DNA from: Sphingorhabdus sp. 109
GTDB taxonomy: Bacteria; Pseudomonadota; Alphaproteobacteria; Sphingomonadales; Sphingomonadaceae
DNA: 64,000 nt
Assembly (NCBI RefSeq): GCF_902506555.1
Contig: NZ_LR732707.1
Coordinates: 1,140,001-1,204,000, forward strand
Direction of reading: 5' to 3'
Under the pieces are notes generated by a model. The model was not told the DNA's origin, made no database searches, and worked only from the letters and a program-made list of their open reading frames with translations. Of this stretch, positions 36,654 to 47,930 are shown piece by piece (within the stretch, counting starts at the first letter, position 1; each line of letters opens with the position of its first letter). The position numbers were made by a program, and so were the translations under genes.

Positions 36654-36825
36654 ATTCAACTATGTCCCGCCATGATCGCGCCCGTTGCGCCTATCTCTAG
36701 CCGATGGATCGGCAGGAAACCAAGAGACAATGGCGATGACAGCAAATTTTACGAACAATCGCCCCTTGCCAGCACCGCCGCGCCATGGTTGATGGTCCGC
36801 TTCCATACCATGAAGGGGCAAACCA

Positions 36826-38042
36826 TTGAAAAAAGCGCTGATCATATTGCTCGCTCTGGTCCTTGGCATCTTGACCGGCCTGTACGCCGGTTCCCGAAAC
36901 GTCCTGCTGGTCGAAGCGGCCGATGTAGTCGGCAATATGTGGCTCAATGCTTTACGAATGACGGTCATCCCGCTTGTATTCACCTTGCTCATCGTCGGAA
37001 TTGGCAAGGCGGCATCCATGGCTCGCGCCGGACGGATGACCGCGCGGGCGATCGGGTTCATGATCTTCATCCTCTGGTGTTCGTCGGCCATGGCGGCGTT
37101 GGTTACCCCTGCCTTGCTCGATCTGTTTCCGCTTAACGGTGATGCTGCGGCGGCTCTTCGCACCGCGCTGGGAAGCGCGGCTGCGCCGGGTGACGTCCCG
37201 CCGTTCAGTGAATTTCTCCGCGCCCTGATCCCGACCAATGCCATTGCGGCCGCGGCCGAGGATGCGGTTCTTCCGCTGATGGTCTTCGCCTTGGCATTCG
37301 CCTTTGCCATTACCAAATTGCCGGAGGCGCAGCGGCTCATGCTCGACCAGTTTTTCAATGCGGTTGCAAATGCCCTGCTGATCCTGATCCAGTGGGTGCT
37401 CGCGCTTGCCCCCCTCGGCGTTTTCGCGCTGGCTCTGGGTGTCGGCGCCACCGCCGGCCTGGCAGCTTTCGGGGCCTTGCTTCACTATGTCCTGATCGTC
37501 AGCAGCGTCGGCGCTGTGGTCTGGATATTCAGCTATGTCCTCACCTATATCGGCGGGAGACGTGGCCCCATTGCCTTTTTCAAGGCCTCGGCCCCCGCCC
37601 AGGCGGTCGCGATTTCAACGCAAAGCTCGCTTGCATCGCTACCGGCCATGGTTAGCGGTGCGAAAGCGATGGGTGTGGGCGAACGGTCCGCCGATGTCGT
37701 CCTGCCGATTGCTGTGGCCCTCTTCCGGGCGACCGGTCCCTGTATGAATCTGGCGGTGGCGATCTATATCGCCCATCTGATGGGTATAGAATTAACCTTC
37801 CCGATGCTGGCGATCGGTGTTGTGGTCGCCGCCATCACCACCATGGGAGCGGTCAGCCTGCCGGGGTCGATCAGCTTCATCACATCCATTGCCCCCATCT
37901 GTATCGCCATGGGCCTGCCCATCGAACCACTGGTTCTGCTTTTGGCGATCGAGACCTTTCCTGATATCATGCGGACGGTCGCCAATGTCAGCACCAATAT
38001 GAGCGTCACCGCCACAATCGCCAGAAGCGAAGGAGATTTGAC

Positions 38043-38046
<4 letters not shown>
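36826..38046 (+). CDS. Sodium/proton dicarboxylate (DAACS, SLC1-type) symporter
   Basis: 406 aa integral membrane protein with about eight helices and re-entrant loops. The start [22 protein letters not shown] and [16 protein letters not shown] match the family. The serine-rich re-entrant loop is [19 protein letters not shown], and the second hairpin/substrate region includes [17 protein letters not shown] and [16 protein letters not shown]. It imports C4-dicarboxylates, glutamate or aspartate. Start is TTG 36826 with AAGGGG upstream. It overlaps the aldo/keto reductase start by 4 nt. Confidence 0.88.
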
Positions 38047-39035
<989 letters not shown>

Positions 39036-39038
39036 CGT

Positions 39039-40334
39039 CTAGCGGTCATAGGCCTTTGGCAAGGCCCCCGGTGCCGGATCGGCATAGCGGTCGCGCAGCC
39101 GCATCTGGCGATTGCTGAGCGACTGGTCGACACCGTCGATGATCACCTTTTCCACCTGGGTCGACAACTCCAGCGGATCGCCGGTCCAGATAACCACATC
39201 GGCCTGACGGCCGGGCTTGAGCGAGCCCAGTTGCCCGCCCATGTCCATAATCTCTGCAGGACCCGAGCTGATCGCGGCAAAAGCCTCGTCCCAGCTCAGC
39301 CCGGTTGCGCGCGGCACCCTATTGAGCGCAACAAGATTGCCGGCATATTGTACCGAATAGCGGAGCTGGTGTGCATCCCGGTCATTGATCATGCCGATGG
39401 CAACCTTGACACCGGCGTCCTTCATCCGACCGATATTGGACTGGGTAGCAGCCAGATCCTCGAAACCATAAGGCAGGTCAGCAAGGGCAGAAGCCAGCAC
39501 CGGCACGCCGGCTGCGGCGATATGATCGGCCACCCGCCAACCTTCATTGGCCCCAACCAGCACCATTTTCAGGGCCGGAAAATCCTTGCGCAAGTCGAGG
39601 ACTTTCAAAATGTCATTGGCGCTCTCGACATGGACGAGCAGCTTGGTGTTGCCGTTGATCACCGGCAACAAGGCCTTGGCATCGGAAGCCTTGAGCAGAT
39701 CGCTGTCAAAGGCTGAAGGATTGCGCGCATAAGTGCGTGCCTCATCGAGCAGCGCGCGGAAGTGGATATGCGAAGCGGAACGGCTGCCCCCCGCGCGTCG
39801 GTGACCGGTTTCACCCAGTTCGACAAACTGGAAGGCACGCGCCCGGGTGATCGGATCCTCATCCTGCCCGAGATCGGCTATCGCTCCGAAACCTCCGAAA
39901 ATGGAGTCGGAGGTGCTCGGCGATACAACCGCTCGGGTAACCCCGGCGGCACGGTTTACGGCCACGGCAGACGCGAATGGATTGATGGCATATTGCACAT
40001 CCAGCGCTGCCGAAAAGGGCGACCCGCTTGCGTTCATATCATTGGTCTGGCTGACCGCCCCGACTTCGACTAGGCCGATCCGGCTGAATCCGGCAAAAAT
40101 GCCCGGCGTCACCCATTTTCCGCTGGCATCGACCCGCCGCGCATCGGCGGGAATGGCGACATTGGCACCGGCAGCGACTACCCGGTCATTGCGGATCAAT
40201 ACGGTGCCGCCTTCAATCGGCGCGCTGCCGTCGCCGATCACGACCTTGCCGCCGGTAATGGCAGTGGTCTGCGCAGCAAGCGGAGCAGCAATCAGGGCTG
40301 CAGCGGAGGCGAGCAACAGAGAAAAACGCTTCAT
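39039..40334 (-). CDS. Secreted amidohydrolase-fold protein lacking the HxH metal site
   Basis: 431 aa. Signal peptide FSLLLASAAALIAAPLAAQ. The flanking sheets of the amidohydrolase superfamily are clear (ITGGKVVIGDGSAPIEGG, LKPGRQADVVIWTGDPLEL), but after GKWVTPGIF the expected DxHxH is replaced by AGFSRIGL. Later positions do retain LLVHVESANDI and NDRDAHQLR. Without the first metal-binding pair ordinary hydrolase activity is unlikely. It is translated from an ATGA overlap with the amidohydrolase upstream, which is intact. A partner or binding role is the inference. Confidence 0.8.
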   Translation of the reverse strand: MKRFSLLLASAAALIAAPLAAQTTAITGGKVVIGDGSAPIEGGTVLIRNDRVVAAGANVAIPADARRVDASGKWVTPGIFAGFSRIGLVEVGAVSQTNDMNASGSPFSAALDVQYAINPFASAVAVNRAAGVTRAVVSPSTSDSIFGGFGAIADLGQDEDPITRARAFQFVELGETGHRRAGGSRSASHIHFRALLDEARTYARNPSAFDSDLLKASDAKALLPVINGNTKLLVHVESANDILKVLDLRKDFPALKMVLVGANEGWRVADHIAAAGVPVLASALADLPYGFEDLAATQSNIGRMKDAGVKVAIGMINDRDAHQLRYSVQYAGNLVALNRVPRATGLSWDEAFAAISSGPAEIMDMGGQLGSLKPGRQADVVIWTGDPLELSTQVEKVIIDGVDQSLSNRQMRLRDRYADPAPGALPKAYDR

Positions 40335-41731
40335 TTCACGTCTCCTTCACCGGGCTGGCCGAGTTCGAAATCGCTGACCGGACGGCGGCCGGGATCGCCA
40401 CTGTCAAACATCAGGGCGCCGTCAATCCAGACTTTTTCGGGCCGCGCGTATACGCTCAGCGGATTGCCGTTCCACAGGACCAGATCAGCCATCTTACCAG
40501 GCTTCAGGCTGCCGGTCATCTCATCAATGCCCATGGCTTTCGCCGGATTGAGCGTGATCCAGCGGATCGCCTGTGCGTCGCTGATCTCTATGCCCATTGC
40601 CCGGCCATCGGCCAGCGCCTTGGCCGCTTCCTGGTTGAGCCGCTGGATCTGGTTTTCGTCATCGCTGTGGATGATGACGCAGGCTCCGGCTTTCTGCAAC
40701 AGCGCCGCATTTTCCGGGATCGCGTCATAGGCTTCCATCTTGAAACCCCACCAGTCGGCCCAGACGGCGGAACAAATGCCCTCTTCCGCCAGCATGTCGG
40801 CGATTTTATAGCTTTCGACCGCGTGATGGAACGCCGTAACCTTATAGCCGAACTCCTTCGACATATCGATAATCTGGGCAAGTTCGTCGGCGCGGTAGCA
40901 ATGATTGTGGACGAGAATATCCCCGTCGAGCACGCCGGCCAGAGTCTCCTTGCCGAGATCGCGTTTCTGGCTCTTGCCGGCGTTGCGCTTTTCGCGATAA
41001 TCCTGTGCGTCGATCCAGGTCTGCCGGTTGAGCGCGAGATTGCCCATACGGGTCGACGGCATGCGGTTGCGGCTGCCGTAAACCCGCTTCGGATTTTCAC
41101 CGCAAGCCATTTTCATACCATAAGGTGCGCCGGGAAATTTCATCCCCTGCACGGTCCGCGAGGGCACATTTTTCAGCGTCACCGAGCGACCACCGAACAG
41201 ATTGGCCGAACCTGGCAGAATTTGCAGCGCCGTGATCCCGCCATTGGCCATGGCGCGGGAGAAGCCGGGGTCCTGCGGCCAGACGCTATGTTCGGCCCAG
41301 ACTTCCGGGGTCACCGGAGAGGTCGCTTCGTTACCATCATCATGCGCCGATACGCTCGGCGTCGGATAGTCGCCGAGATGACTGTGCACGTCGATGATGC
41401 CGGGCGTGACATATTTACCGGTACCGTCGACAATCGTCGCATCGGCCGGGATGGCCGTGTCGGGGCCGCCGATCAAGGAGATTTTTCCGCCCGCCATGAA
41501 CACTGTTCCCCGCTCGATCCGGCCGCCCTCACCATCATAGATAGTCACGCCGGTGATGGCGGTGGGCGCTGACGGATAGGCGCGGTAGGTCGACGGAAAT
41601 GCCACCTTGGCCGGTTTGCTCGATTTCACGGGCGGTGTGGTGCTAGCCGATTTTGTATCCGCCGCATTGGCCGTACAGCCAGCCAACAGCGATCCGCCAG
41701 CAACCAGCGCCAGCAAAGCCCGAAATTTCAT
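40331..41731 (-). CDS. Lipoprotein amidohydrolase
   Basis: 466 aa. The N-terminus has a lipobox (LVAGGSLLAGCTANAA, Cys 19), so it is anchored in the envelope. Metal-site features are intact: TPGIIDVHSHLGDYPT, VHNHCYRADEL, VTAFHHAVESYKI, and the Asp region VIIHSDDENQIQRLNQE. The family resembles imidazolonepropionase-like hydrolases of unknown substrate; peptidase or lactam hydrolysis is possible. It overlaps the degenerate partner by 4 nt and stands 17 nt behind the POT transporter gene, with which it may be co-expressed. Confidence 0.86.
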   Translation of the reverse strand: MKFRALLALVAGGSLLAGCTANAADTKSASTTPPVKSSKPAKVAFPSTYRAYPSAPTAITGVTIYDGEGGRIERGTVFMAGGKISLIGGPDTAIPADATIVDGTGKYVTPGIIDVHSHLGDYPTPSVSAHDDGNEATSPVTPEVWAEHSVWPQDPGFSRAMANGGITALQILPGSANLFGGRSVTLKNVPSRTVQGMKFPGAPYGMKMACGENPKRVYGSRNRMPSTRMGNLALNRQTWIDAQDYREKRNAGKSQKRDLGKETLAGVLDGDILVHNHCYRADELAQIIDMSKEFGYKVTAFHHAVESYKIADMLAEEGICSAVWADWWGFKMEAYDAIPENAALLQKAGACVIIHSDDENQIQRLNQEAAKALADGRAMGIEISDAQAIRWITLNPAKAMGIDEMTGSLKPGKMADLVLWNGNPLSVYARPEKVWIDGALMFDSGDPGRRPVSDFELGQPGEGDVK

Positions 41732-41748
41732 AGCAAAGCCCCTCAGTC

Positions 41749-43344
41749 TTATGATTTGGTCGAAGGATGGACGCCAGCAGCCTGTGGTTCGCCCACTTCC
41801 CGCTGGCCTTCCAGATCATCGCCGACATTGTCATCCTTCAGCGTATCGAGATGCATCAGGTTTCTGATCAGCGGCGATACCACGAGAACCCCGACGCCAA
41901 CGGCAATCGCTACCCAGCCGACGGTGGAGTAGACATCCAGCACAACCTGCTTGCCGGCTTCCTCGCCCACGCCTTCAGCGCCTGTTGCGGAAGCGATGAG
42001 ACCCGCGGCGAAATTGCCGGTTGCCGATGCGAAGAACCATGTACCCATGATCAGGCTGGCCATATGCGCAGGTGCCAGCCGGTTCATCGCCGACAGACCG
42101 ACCGGCGACAGGCAGAGTTCACCGGTTGTGTGCAGCAGGTAGATCAGGAAGATGAAAATCACAGGCGTTGCATTTTCAAGTCCGGCAGACTGCGCGCCCC
42201 AGACCAGAACCAGAAAACCAAGACCAACCTGGACAACACCCAGACCGAATTTGAACGGCGCCGAGGGTTCGATTCCCTTGCGGCCCATCACGGTCCATAG
42301 CGTCGCGAATACCGGCGCCAGCAAGATGATGTAGATCGCGTTGATCGACTGGAAGGTCGAGGCAGGAACACCGGCACGGTCAACATGCCGGTCGGTGAAC
42401 AGGTTCAGCGAAGAACCGGCCTGCTCGAACAGCGCCCAAAATATGATCGAAGTCAGGATCAGGAACATCGCCGCAAAGATACGGTCGCGTTCATCGGATG
42501 CCAGCTTCGTGACCGCAGTGACCAGCACATAGAGCACCAGCGCGCCGCCAAACAGGCCGAGCACGTAACCGACCATGTCTTGGAACTGAATGGCCAGCCA
42601 GCAGACACCGACCAGTACCAGCCCGATGATATACATCCACCATTCCAGCTTCAGTCCGCCCACAGGCTTGTTCAGAAGTTCCGGATCCTTGGCTTCGCCG
42701 CGGCCGAGCAGAAGGGGTTTGCCCCAGATGAAGACGACCAGGCCAAGCAGCATGCCGATTCCGGCCAGACCGAAACCATAAGCCCAGCCATAAGTCTCAC
42801 CGATGTAGCCGCATAGCAACGACCCCAAAGCAGCGCCAAGATTGATGCCCATATAGAAAATTGTATAGGCGCCGTCGCGTCGCACATCGGTGCGGGGATA
42901 AAGCTGGCCGACGATCACCGAGATATTGGCTTTCAGAAAACCGGAACCGACGATGATCAGTGCGAGCGCCAGCCAGAATATGCTGATGATCGGGTTGTCG
43001 ACATGACCGACTCCCGCATCGCCCTCGAATGCCATGAAAAAATGGCCCAACGTCAGCAATACCGCCCCGAACAGCACCGCTTTTCGCTGCCCGAGATATT
43101 TGTCTGCCAGATAACCGCCGACAACGGGAGTGATATAGACCAGCGCCGTATAGGCACCGTAAATGATCCCGGATTCGCTATCGGAAAAGAGCCAGTGTTT
43201 GGTCAGGTAAAATATAAGCAGCGCGCGCATGCCGTAATAGGAAAAACGTTCCCACATTTCTGCGAAAAACAGAACAAACAGGCCCTTGGGATGTCCGAGG
43301 AATGTCCCTCTTGCATCACCCGATTCCAGATACGCTCCCGCCAT
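41749..43344 (-). CDS. Proton-dependent oligopeptide transporter (POT/PTR2 family)
   Basis: 531 aa from ATG 43344, with GGGGAG upstream; the longer frame adds 29 atypical residues. The family signature EMWERFSYYGMRALLIFYL and the PTR2 motif region FYMGINLGAALGSLLCG are present, among about 12-14 hydrophobic segments. A conserved proton-coupling ExxER is seen. It imports di- and tripeptides across the inner membrane. Two envelope-located amidohydrolases follow on the same strand, which suggests that peptides or amides are processed outside before uptake. Confidence 0.92.
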   Translation of the reverse strand: MAGAYLESGDARGTFLGHPKGLFVLFFAEMWERFSYYGMRALLIFYLTKHWLFSDSESGIIYGAYTALVYITPVVGGYLADKYLGQRKAVLFGAVLLTLGHFFMAFEGDAGVGHVDNPIISIFWLALALIIVGSGFLKANISVIVGQLYPRTDVRRDGAYTIFYMGINLGAALGSLLCGYIGETYGWAYGFGLAGIGMLLGLVVFIWGKPLLLGRGEAKDPELLNKPVGGLKLEWWMYIIGLVLVGVCWLAIQFQDMVGYVLGLFGGALVLYVLVTAVTKLASDERDRIFAAMFLILTSIIFWALFEQAGSSLNLFTDRHVDRAGVPASTFQSINAIYIILLAPVFATLWTVMGRKGIEPSAPFKFGLGVVQVGLGFLVLVWGAQSAGLENATPVIFIFLIYLLHTTGELCLSPVGLSAMNRLAPAHMASLIMGTWFFASATGNFAAGLIASATGAEGVGEEAGKQVVLDVYSTVGWVAIAVGVGVLVVSPLIRNLMHLDTLKDDNVGDDLEGQREVGEPQAAGVHPSTKS

Positions 43345-43503
43345 ATAAATACTCCCCGGCAATAGATTTGGGCCGCATAATCCGGCCCGGTTGCCCCGCA
43401 CACTAATGATAAAAATGCGCAAGTGAAGCATATTGTTTCAAGCGAGACCGGTTTTCCGCAAATTCGCCTTGCAATCGCGTGCATCTCTTCCGAAGTGACG
43501 AAT

Positions 43504-44106
43504 ATGACCGAAAAGCAATTCAACGATCTCAGCAGCCTCGCCAGCTACCTCCCTTCCCGCCGCTCCGGACGGCCGCGCGACATGATCGCACCCGGACCCA
43601 GCAAGGCGCAGATTGAAGAGATTGTCACTATTGCCCTGCGCACGCCGGACCATGGCAAGCTGGCGCCGTGGCGCGTGGTTGCAGTCGGCGACGATCAGCG
43701 CAGCCTGTTCGCCAATGGGATCCACAACGCCTATCTGAAAGAACGGCCGGAAGCGGGACGGATGGAACTGGAATCTCTGGAATCCATGGCCTGCCTCGCG
43801 CCGACGCTGCTGGTCGTGATGTATTCTCCGGTAGAATCAACCAAGATTCCGCTGTGGGAACAGGAACTCAGCTGCGGCGCTTTTGTCATGAATATTCTCC
43901 ACGCCACCCACGCCATGGGTTTTGTCGGTGGCTGGATCACCGGCTGGCCGGCCTTCAACGAAGATGTCCGCGATCTGTTTGGCGCCAAGCCCGAAAAAAT
44001 CGCGGGCTTCCTCTATCTGGGCACGGCCGGTGCCGAACTGACCGAACGCCCGCGCCCGGAGTTGAAGAACATATTGTCCGAATGGACCCCGCCAGCCCCA
44101 CAATAA
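43504..44106 (+). CDS. Nitroreductase family protein
   Basis: 200 aa from ATG 43504. The FMN-dependent nitroreductase fold shows LPSRRSGRPRDMIAPGPSK, then IVTIALRTPDHGKLAPWRVV with FMN phosphate contacts, and GGWITGWPAFNEDVR and FLYLGTAGAELTERPRP toward the end. The short length and the RTPDHGKLAPWR wording are like YdjA, the minimal nitroreductase. It reduces nitro compounds or quinones with NAD(P)H; the natural substrate is unknown. Divergent from the POT transporter. Confidence 0.88.
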   Translation: MTEKQFNDLSSLASYLPSRRSGRPRDMIAPGPSKAQIEEIVTIALRTPDHGKLAPWRVVAVGDDQRSLFANGIHNAYLKERPEAGRMELESLESMACLAPTLLVVMYSPVESTKIPLWEQELSCGAFVMNILHATHAMGFVGGWITGWPAFNEDVRDLFGAKPEKIAGFLYLGTAGAELTERPRPELKNILSEWTPPAPQ

Positions 44107-44185
44107 ATCTCGGACTTTATCGCGCTTTGCGGAAGAAGCGGAACTTCCACTTGCCTGCTTCGCTGTATTATGGCAGTGATGCAGC

Positions 44186-44530
44186 ATGAACAATGCGAAC
44201 AAACCCGTCTATCTGAAGTTGCGGGACATCATATCGGAATCCATTCTCGACGGTAAATATGAAGAGGGTGACATGCTTCCCTCTGTCCGCGTCTTTGCGG
44301 CGGACCAAGGCGCCAATCCGCTGACCGTCGCCAAAGCCTATCAGGGTTTTCAGGAGGAGGGTCTGGTTACCGTAAAGCGCGGTGTCGGGATGTTCGTAGC
44401 CGCCGGCGCCAGAAAGCGCCTGTGTCAGTCGCAGCGAGAAGATTTCATCAAGAATGTCTGGCCACCGGTCGAGCGCCAGATGAAACGGCTGGACCTGACC
44501 GTCGACGATTTGCTGAAAAGCGACGCCTGA
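44186..44530 (+). CDS. GntR family transcriptional regulator, YtrA type
   Basis: 114 aa. The N-terminal winged helix is typical of GntR: KPVYLKLRDIISESILDGKY, GDMLPSVRVFAADQGANPLT, VAKAYQGFQEEGLV. The effector domain is only about 40 residues, as in the YtrA subfamily, which usually controls ABC transporters by dimerising through the short helical tail. No ABC transporter is beside it here. The frame lies 79 nt after nitroreductase and converges on prsT. Confidence 0.85.
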   Translation: MNNANKPVYLKLRDIISESILDGKYEEGDMLPSVRVFAADQGANPLTVAKAYQGFQEEGLVTVKRGVGMFVAAGARKRLCQSQREDFIKNVWPPVERQMKRLDLTVDDLLKSDA

Positions 44531-44537
44531 ACAGCGG

Positions 44538-46541
44538 TCAGTCTGCGCCTGCCACCGCGCTGCTCCGCTGTTTCGCGCGGGCGCTTTGCAGACTTTTCCG
44601 ATAAACCATATTATCCGGCTGGATCTCGACCGCTTTTTTCAGCAGACTGACGGCCTTTTTCTGGCCGTCCCTGTCCTGCAGCAAGGCCAGCCCGTAAAGA
44701 TGCGTCACCACCGGGCTTGACGGTTGCACATGATAGGCAATCTGTCCCGCGGCAATCGCCTTTTCGGTCTCTCCGAGACCGGTATAAGCCTGGGTCAAGC
44801 CCGCCATCAGCAGAGCATCATTGTCACCGATGCGCTGGCGTAGATTTTCCAGAATATGGGCTGCAACGGCCCAGCTGCCGGTTTCCAGATGGGCATAGGC
44901 CATCCAGCGCAGCCCGGCGATATTACCGGGATTGTAGCTGAGATATTGCGCGAGATCCTCTCCCGCTTTTTGCATGTCTCCCTTGGCTCGCAACACTTCG
45001 ACCAGCCGCAGCATTACCGGTTCGGAAAAACGGATTCTTCGTGCCTGGCCCAGTGCATCCAGCGCCTCGTCATAATTGCCCATGGCCGTGGCGACGTCGG
45101 CGACCAGTATATGGGCAGCGCTCGCTCCGCGATTGCCTTGCTGCAGTCGCTTGGCCTCTGCGAAGGCAGTATCATAATCGGCGGCATTGTAGAGCGCGCG
45201 GATATAGGGCACCACCACCCGGGCATCATTCGGATTGCGTTGCGCCTCGGCGCGCAACACATTGAGCGGAGCGGTAGCCATAAAGGCGCTTTCCCGGCCG
45301 AAATCATGAACGGCGGCGCGGTTCATGACAGCGGCAGCCTGCCGCCGTTCCCCAATATCCTCAAGCGCGCGGCCCACCAGCCACAAGGCGTAGGGATCCG
45401 CGCCACTGCGGTTGACTTGTGGAATGAGTATATCAACCGCGTCGCCTGCGCTTCCGGCGAGATAGAGCGATCGCGCCAGCAAATTATGCGCCTGCCGGTT
45501 GTTGGGCTGGATCGCGATCAGTCGCTGGAACTGTTCTGCTGCCGCGTTATGATTGCCTTCGGCATGCTCGATAATGCCCTGCACCAGCATCACGGCTGGA
45601 ACATTGTCGATCATGCCGCCGGTCTTCTGCATCAATCGTCTGGCGAGAGCATATTTGCCGGCCCGGGCGGCGAGAACAGCCTGCATGAAGAAAGCGCGCG
45701 GATTTTTTCCATCCAGCGCGATGATTTTTCGTGCGACAGCCAGCATGTCGGTCATTCGGCCCATATCCCCCAATGTGGCCGCATATTCGCTCAGCAAGGG
45801 GATATCATTGGGGTCTAGCTCCAGCGCCCGTTCAAACCATGGCAGGGCCGCGCCCAATCCGAACTGGAAGCGCATCAACTCTCCGCGATATTGCAGCGCC
45901 CCGACGTTGACGGGATCCAGCTTCACAGCTTCGTCCACCGCATTGGTCGCGCCGGCCTGATCCCCTGACCGAAAGCGAAAGCGTGCGATATCGACCCAAA
46001 GATCGGGATTTTTTCCATCCAGTTCGATTGCACGATTATAGGCGGCGCCCGCCAGTTGCTCATCACCCATTTGCAGCGCGACCTTGCCCATGATTCGGGC
46101 TGCATAGCCCTGGTATTGCTGCGGAATATCATTGGTCAGCAACTCATCGCGCGCCTTTTGCGCGTTGCCCTGCAAGGAATAGGCGTGGCCATAGAGGTGC
46201 CGGACCGTTGCCGGATCAATCCCCAGTTGCACGGCCCGGTCAATCTCCGCTTCGGCACCGACTCCGTCCCCGAGCTTCAGCAACACTTCCGCTTGCGCAA
46301 CCCGCGCGTCAATCCACTCCGGATCGGCCTTGATGGCGTTGAGCAAGGCTATCCGGGCTGACCGGACATCCCGCTCGGCACGAAATTGCGCTGCTCTGGC
46401 AAAGGCCTCGCGCGCGTCTGCGTTGCCTCCGCTAGCTCCCAATATTGCCGTCGGAACGGCGGTCAGCGCCACGGAAAGTGCCGCTGCCAACAAGACCGGT
46501 TTGCTGGTCAGGCGCAGTTTCCGGGAAAAAGGGATAGCCAT
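44538..46541 (-). CDS. prsT: TPR protein PrsT-like, PEP-CTERM/EPS system
   Basis: 667 aa. A long N-terminal hydrophobic segment (LLAAALSVALTAVPTAILGA) is followed by at least ten tetratricopeptide repeats, seen as repeating A-L-x-LDPxN-type helices (for example AIELDGKNPDLWVDIARFRF, RALELDPNDIPLLSEYAATL). Such proteins accompany PrsK and PrsR in exosortase-associated loci and are thought to help exopolysaccharide assembly or export. The length is typically near 900 aa in PrsT, so this is a shorter relative. Last gene of the sugar transferase-prsK-prsR operon; 3-nt gap to prsR. Confidence 0.75.
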   Translation of the reverse strand: MAIPFSRKLRLTSKPVLLAAALSVALTAVPTAILGASGGNADAREAFARAAQFRAERDVRSARIALLNAIKADPEWIDARVAQAEVLLKLGDGVGAEAEIDRAVQLGIDPATVRHLYGHAYSLQGNAQKARDELLTNDIPQQYQGYAARIMGKVALQMGDEQLAGAAYNRAIELDGKNPDLWVDIARFRFRSGDQAGATNAVDEAVKLDPVNVGALQYRGELMRFQFGLGAALPWFERALELDPNDIPLLSEYAATLGDMGRMTDMLAVARKIIALDGKNPRAFFMQAVLAARAGKYALARRLMQKTGGMIDNVPAVMLVQGIIEHAEGNHNAAAEQFQRLIAIQPNNRQAHNLLARSLYLAGSAGDAVDILIPQVNRSGADPYALWLVGRALEDIGERRQAAAVMNRAAVHDFGRESAFMATAPLNVLRAEAQRNPNDARVVVPYIRALYNAADYDTAFAEAKRLQQGNRGASAAHILVADVATAMGNYDEALDALGQARRIRFSEPVMLRLVEVLRAKGDMQKAGEDLAQYLSYNPGNIAGLRWMAYAHLETGSWAVAAHILENLRQRIGDNDALLMAGLTQAYTGLGETEKAIAAGQIAYHVQPSSPVVTHLYGLALLQDRDGQKKAVSLLKKAVEIQPDNMVYRKSLQSARAKQRSSAVAGAD

Positions 46542-46544
46542 CGT

Positions 46545-47930
46545 CTAGCTGGCTTGCTGCAACTTATATTGTTTGAGCAGATCGTAGAGAGTCGGACGGC
46601 TGATCCCGAGCAATTTGGCCGCATTGGAAATATTGCCGCTGGTCTGCGAAATCGCACGCAGGATCGCCGAACGGTCGGCGGCCTCGCGCGCCGCTTTCAG
46701 GTTGAGCAAATCGGCCGCAGCATCTTCATCGATATCCAGGTCCAGATCCTGGGCGCTTATCAGCTTGCCATCGGCCATGATTACGGCGCGCTTGATCCGG
46801 TTTTCCAGTTCGCGAACATTGCCAGGCCAGTTCCAGGCTTCCAGCGCAGCCAGCGCGTCGGGCGCCAGCCCCTTGACCGCCGGATTGATTTCGGTGGCAA
46901 ATTTTTTCTGGAAATGCCGGGCAAGCAGACTGGCATCACCCGATCGTTCGGATAAAGGCGGAATCTTGATCACAATCTCGGCCAGACGATAATATAGATC
47001 CTCGCGGAAATCATTCTCGCTGATCATCGCTTCGAGATTCTGGTGGGTCGCGCAGACGATCCGCGTGTCCACCGCGATCGCCTTGCGGCCACCGATCCGT
47101 TCGATCACCCGCTCCTGGAGAAAGCGCAACAATTTAACCTGGAGCGGTAGTGGGATATCGCCGACTTCATCGAGGAACAGCGTGCCGCCATCAGCCTGTT
47201 CGATTTTCCCTTCGGTCGTCTTTATGGCACCGGTAAAGGCCCCTTTCTCATGGCCGAACAATTCGGATTCCAGCAAATTCTCGGGAATCGCGGCGCAATT
47301 GATGGCGACAAAGGCCTTGTCGCGCCGGTCGCTTGAATCGTGCAGCCCCTTGGCCAGCAATTCCTTGCCGGTGCCGCTGGCGCCCAGCAGCATCACCGAC
47401 GCATTGGTGTTTGCCACCCGCTCAACCATCTGCGCCACTTTCAGCATTTCGGGCGCCCCCGTGATGATATTGCCCAGAATATATCCCTCGCCACTGCTTT
47501 TAGCGGCGAGGCTGGCATTTTCCTGCTCCAGATTGCGCACATGAAAGGCCCGGCGGACAATTAAGCCAAGCTCGTCAATGTCGACCGGTTTCTGGTAAAA
47601 ATCCCACGCCCCGCCGGAAATGGCGCGCAAGGCGCTGGCCTTCTCGCCATGACCGGAAGCGACGATGATCTTGGTGTCAGGCTTGAGACTCAATATCGCT
47701 TCCATGGTGGCAAAACCTTCGGTGGTTCCATCCGGATCGGGCGGCAGGCCGAGATCGAGGGTGACCACATCCGGTTCTTCCGAACGCAGTTTTTCAATCG
47801 CTGTTTCCCGATCCCCGGCGATGATCACCTCGAAATCGTCATAAGCCCATTTCAGCTGTTTCTGCAGACCCCGATCGTCTTCAACGATCAGCAGCTTCTC
47901 TTTTTTCTGTTGCTCTCTGTCCGGCATCAT
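46545..47930 (-). CDS. prsR: Sigma-54-dependent response regulator PrsR
   Basis: 461 aa. Receiver domain (LLIVEDDRGLQKQLKWAYDD, phospho-acceptor Asp in VVTLDLGLPPDPDGT, Lys in DFYQKPVDIDELG), an AAA+ sigma-54 activator domain with Walker A MLLGASGTGKELLAKGLH, the GAFTGA loop EKGAFTGAIKTTEGK, Walker B GGTLFLDEVGDIPL, and a Fis-type HTH at the end (NISNAAKLLGISRPTLYDL). This is the PEP-CTERM box response regulator arrangement. It needs sigma-54 and activates EPS and PEP-CTERM genes. Coupled to prsK by an ATGA overlap. Confidence 0.9.
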   Translation of the reverse strand: MMPDREQQKKEKLLIVEDDRGLQKQLKWAYDDFEVIIAGDRETAIEKLRSEEPDVVTLDLGLPPDPDGTTEGFATMEAILSLKPDTKIIVASGHGEKASALRAISGGAWDFYQKPVDIDELGLIVRRAFHVRNLEQENASLAAKSSGEGYILGNIITGAPEMLKVAQMVERVANTNASVMLLGASGTGKELLAKGLHDSSDRRDKAFVAINCAAIPENLLESELFGHEKGAFTGAIKTTEGKIEQADGGTLFLDEVGDIPLPLQVKLLRFLQERVIERIGGRKAIAVDTRIVCATHQNLEAMISENDFREDLYYRLAEIVIKIPPLSERSGDASLLARHFQKKFATEINPAVKGLAPDALAALEAWNWPGNVRELENRIKRAVIMADGKLISAQDLDLDIDEDAAADLLNLKAAREAADRSAILRAISQTSGNISNAAKLLGISRPTLYDLLKQYKLQQAS

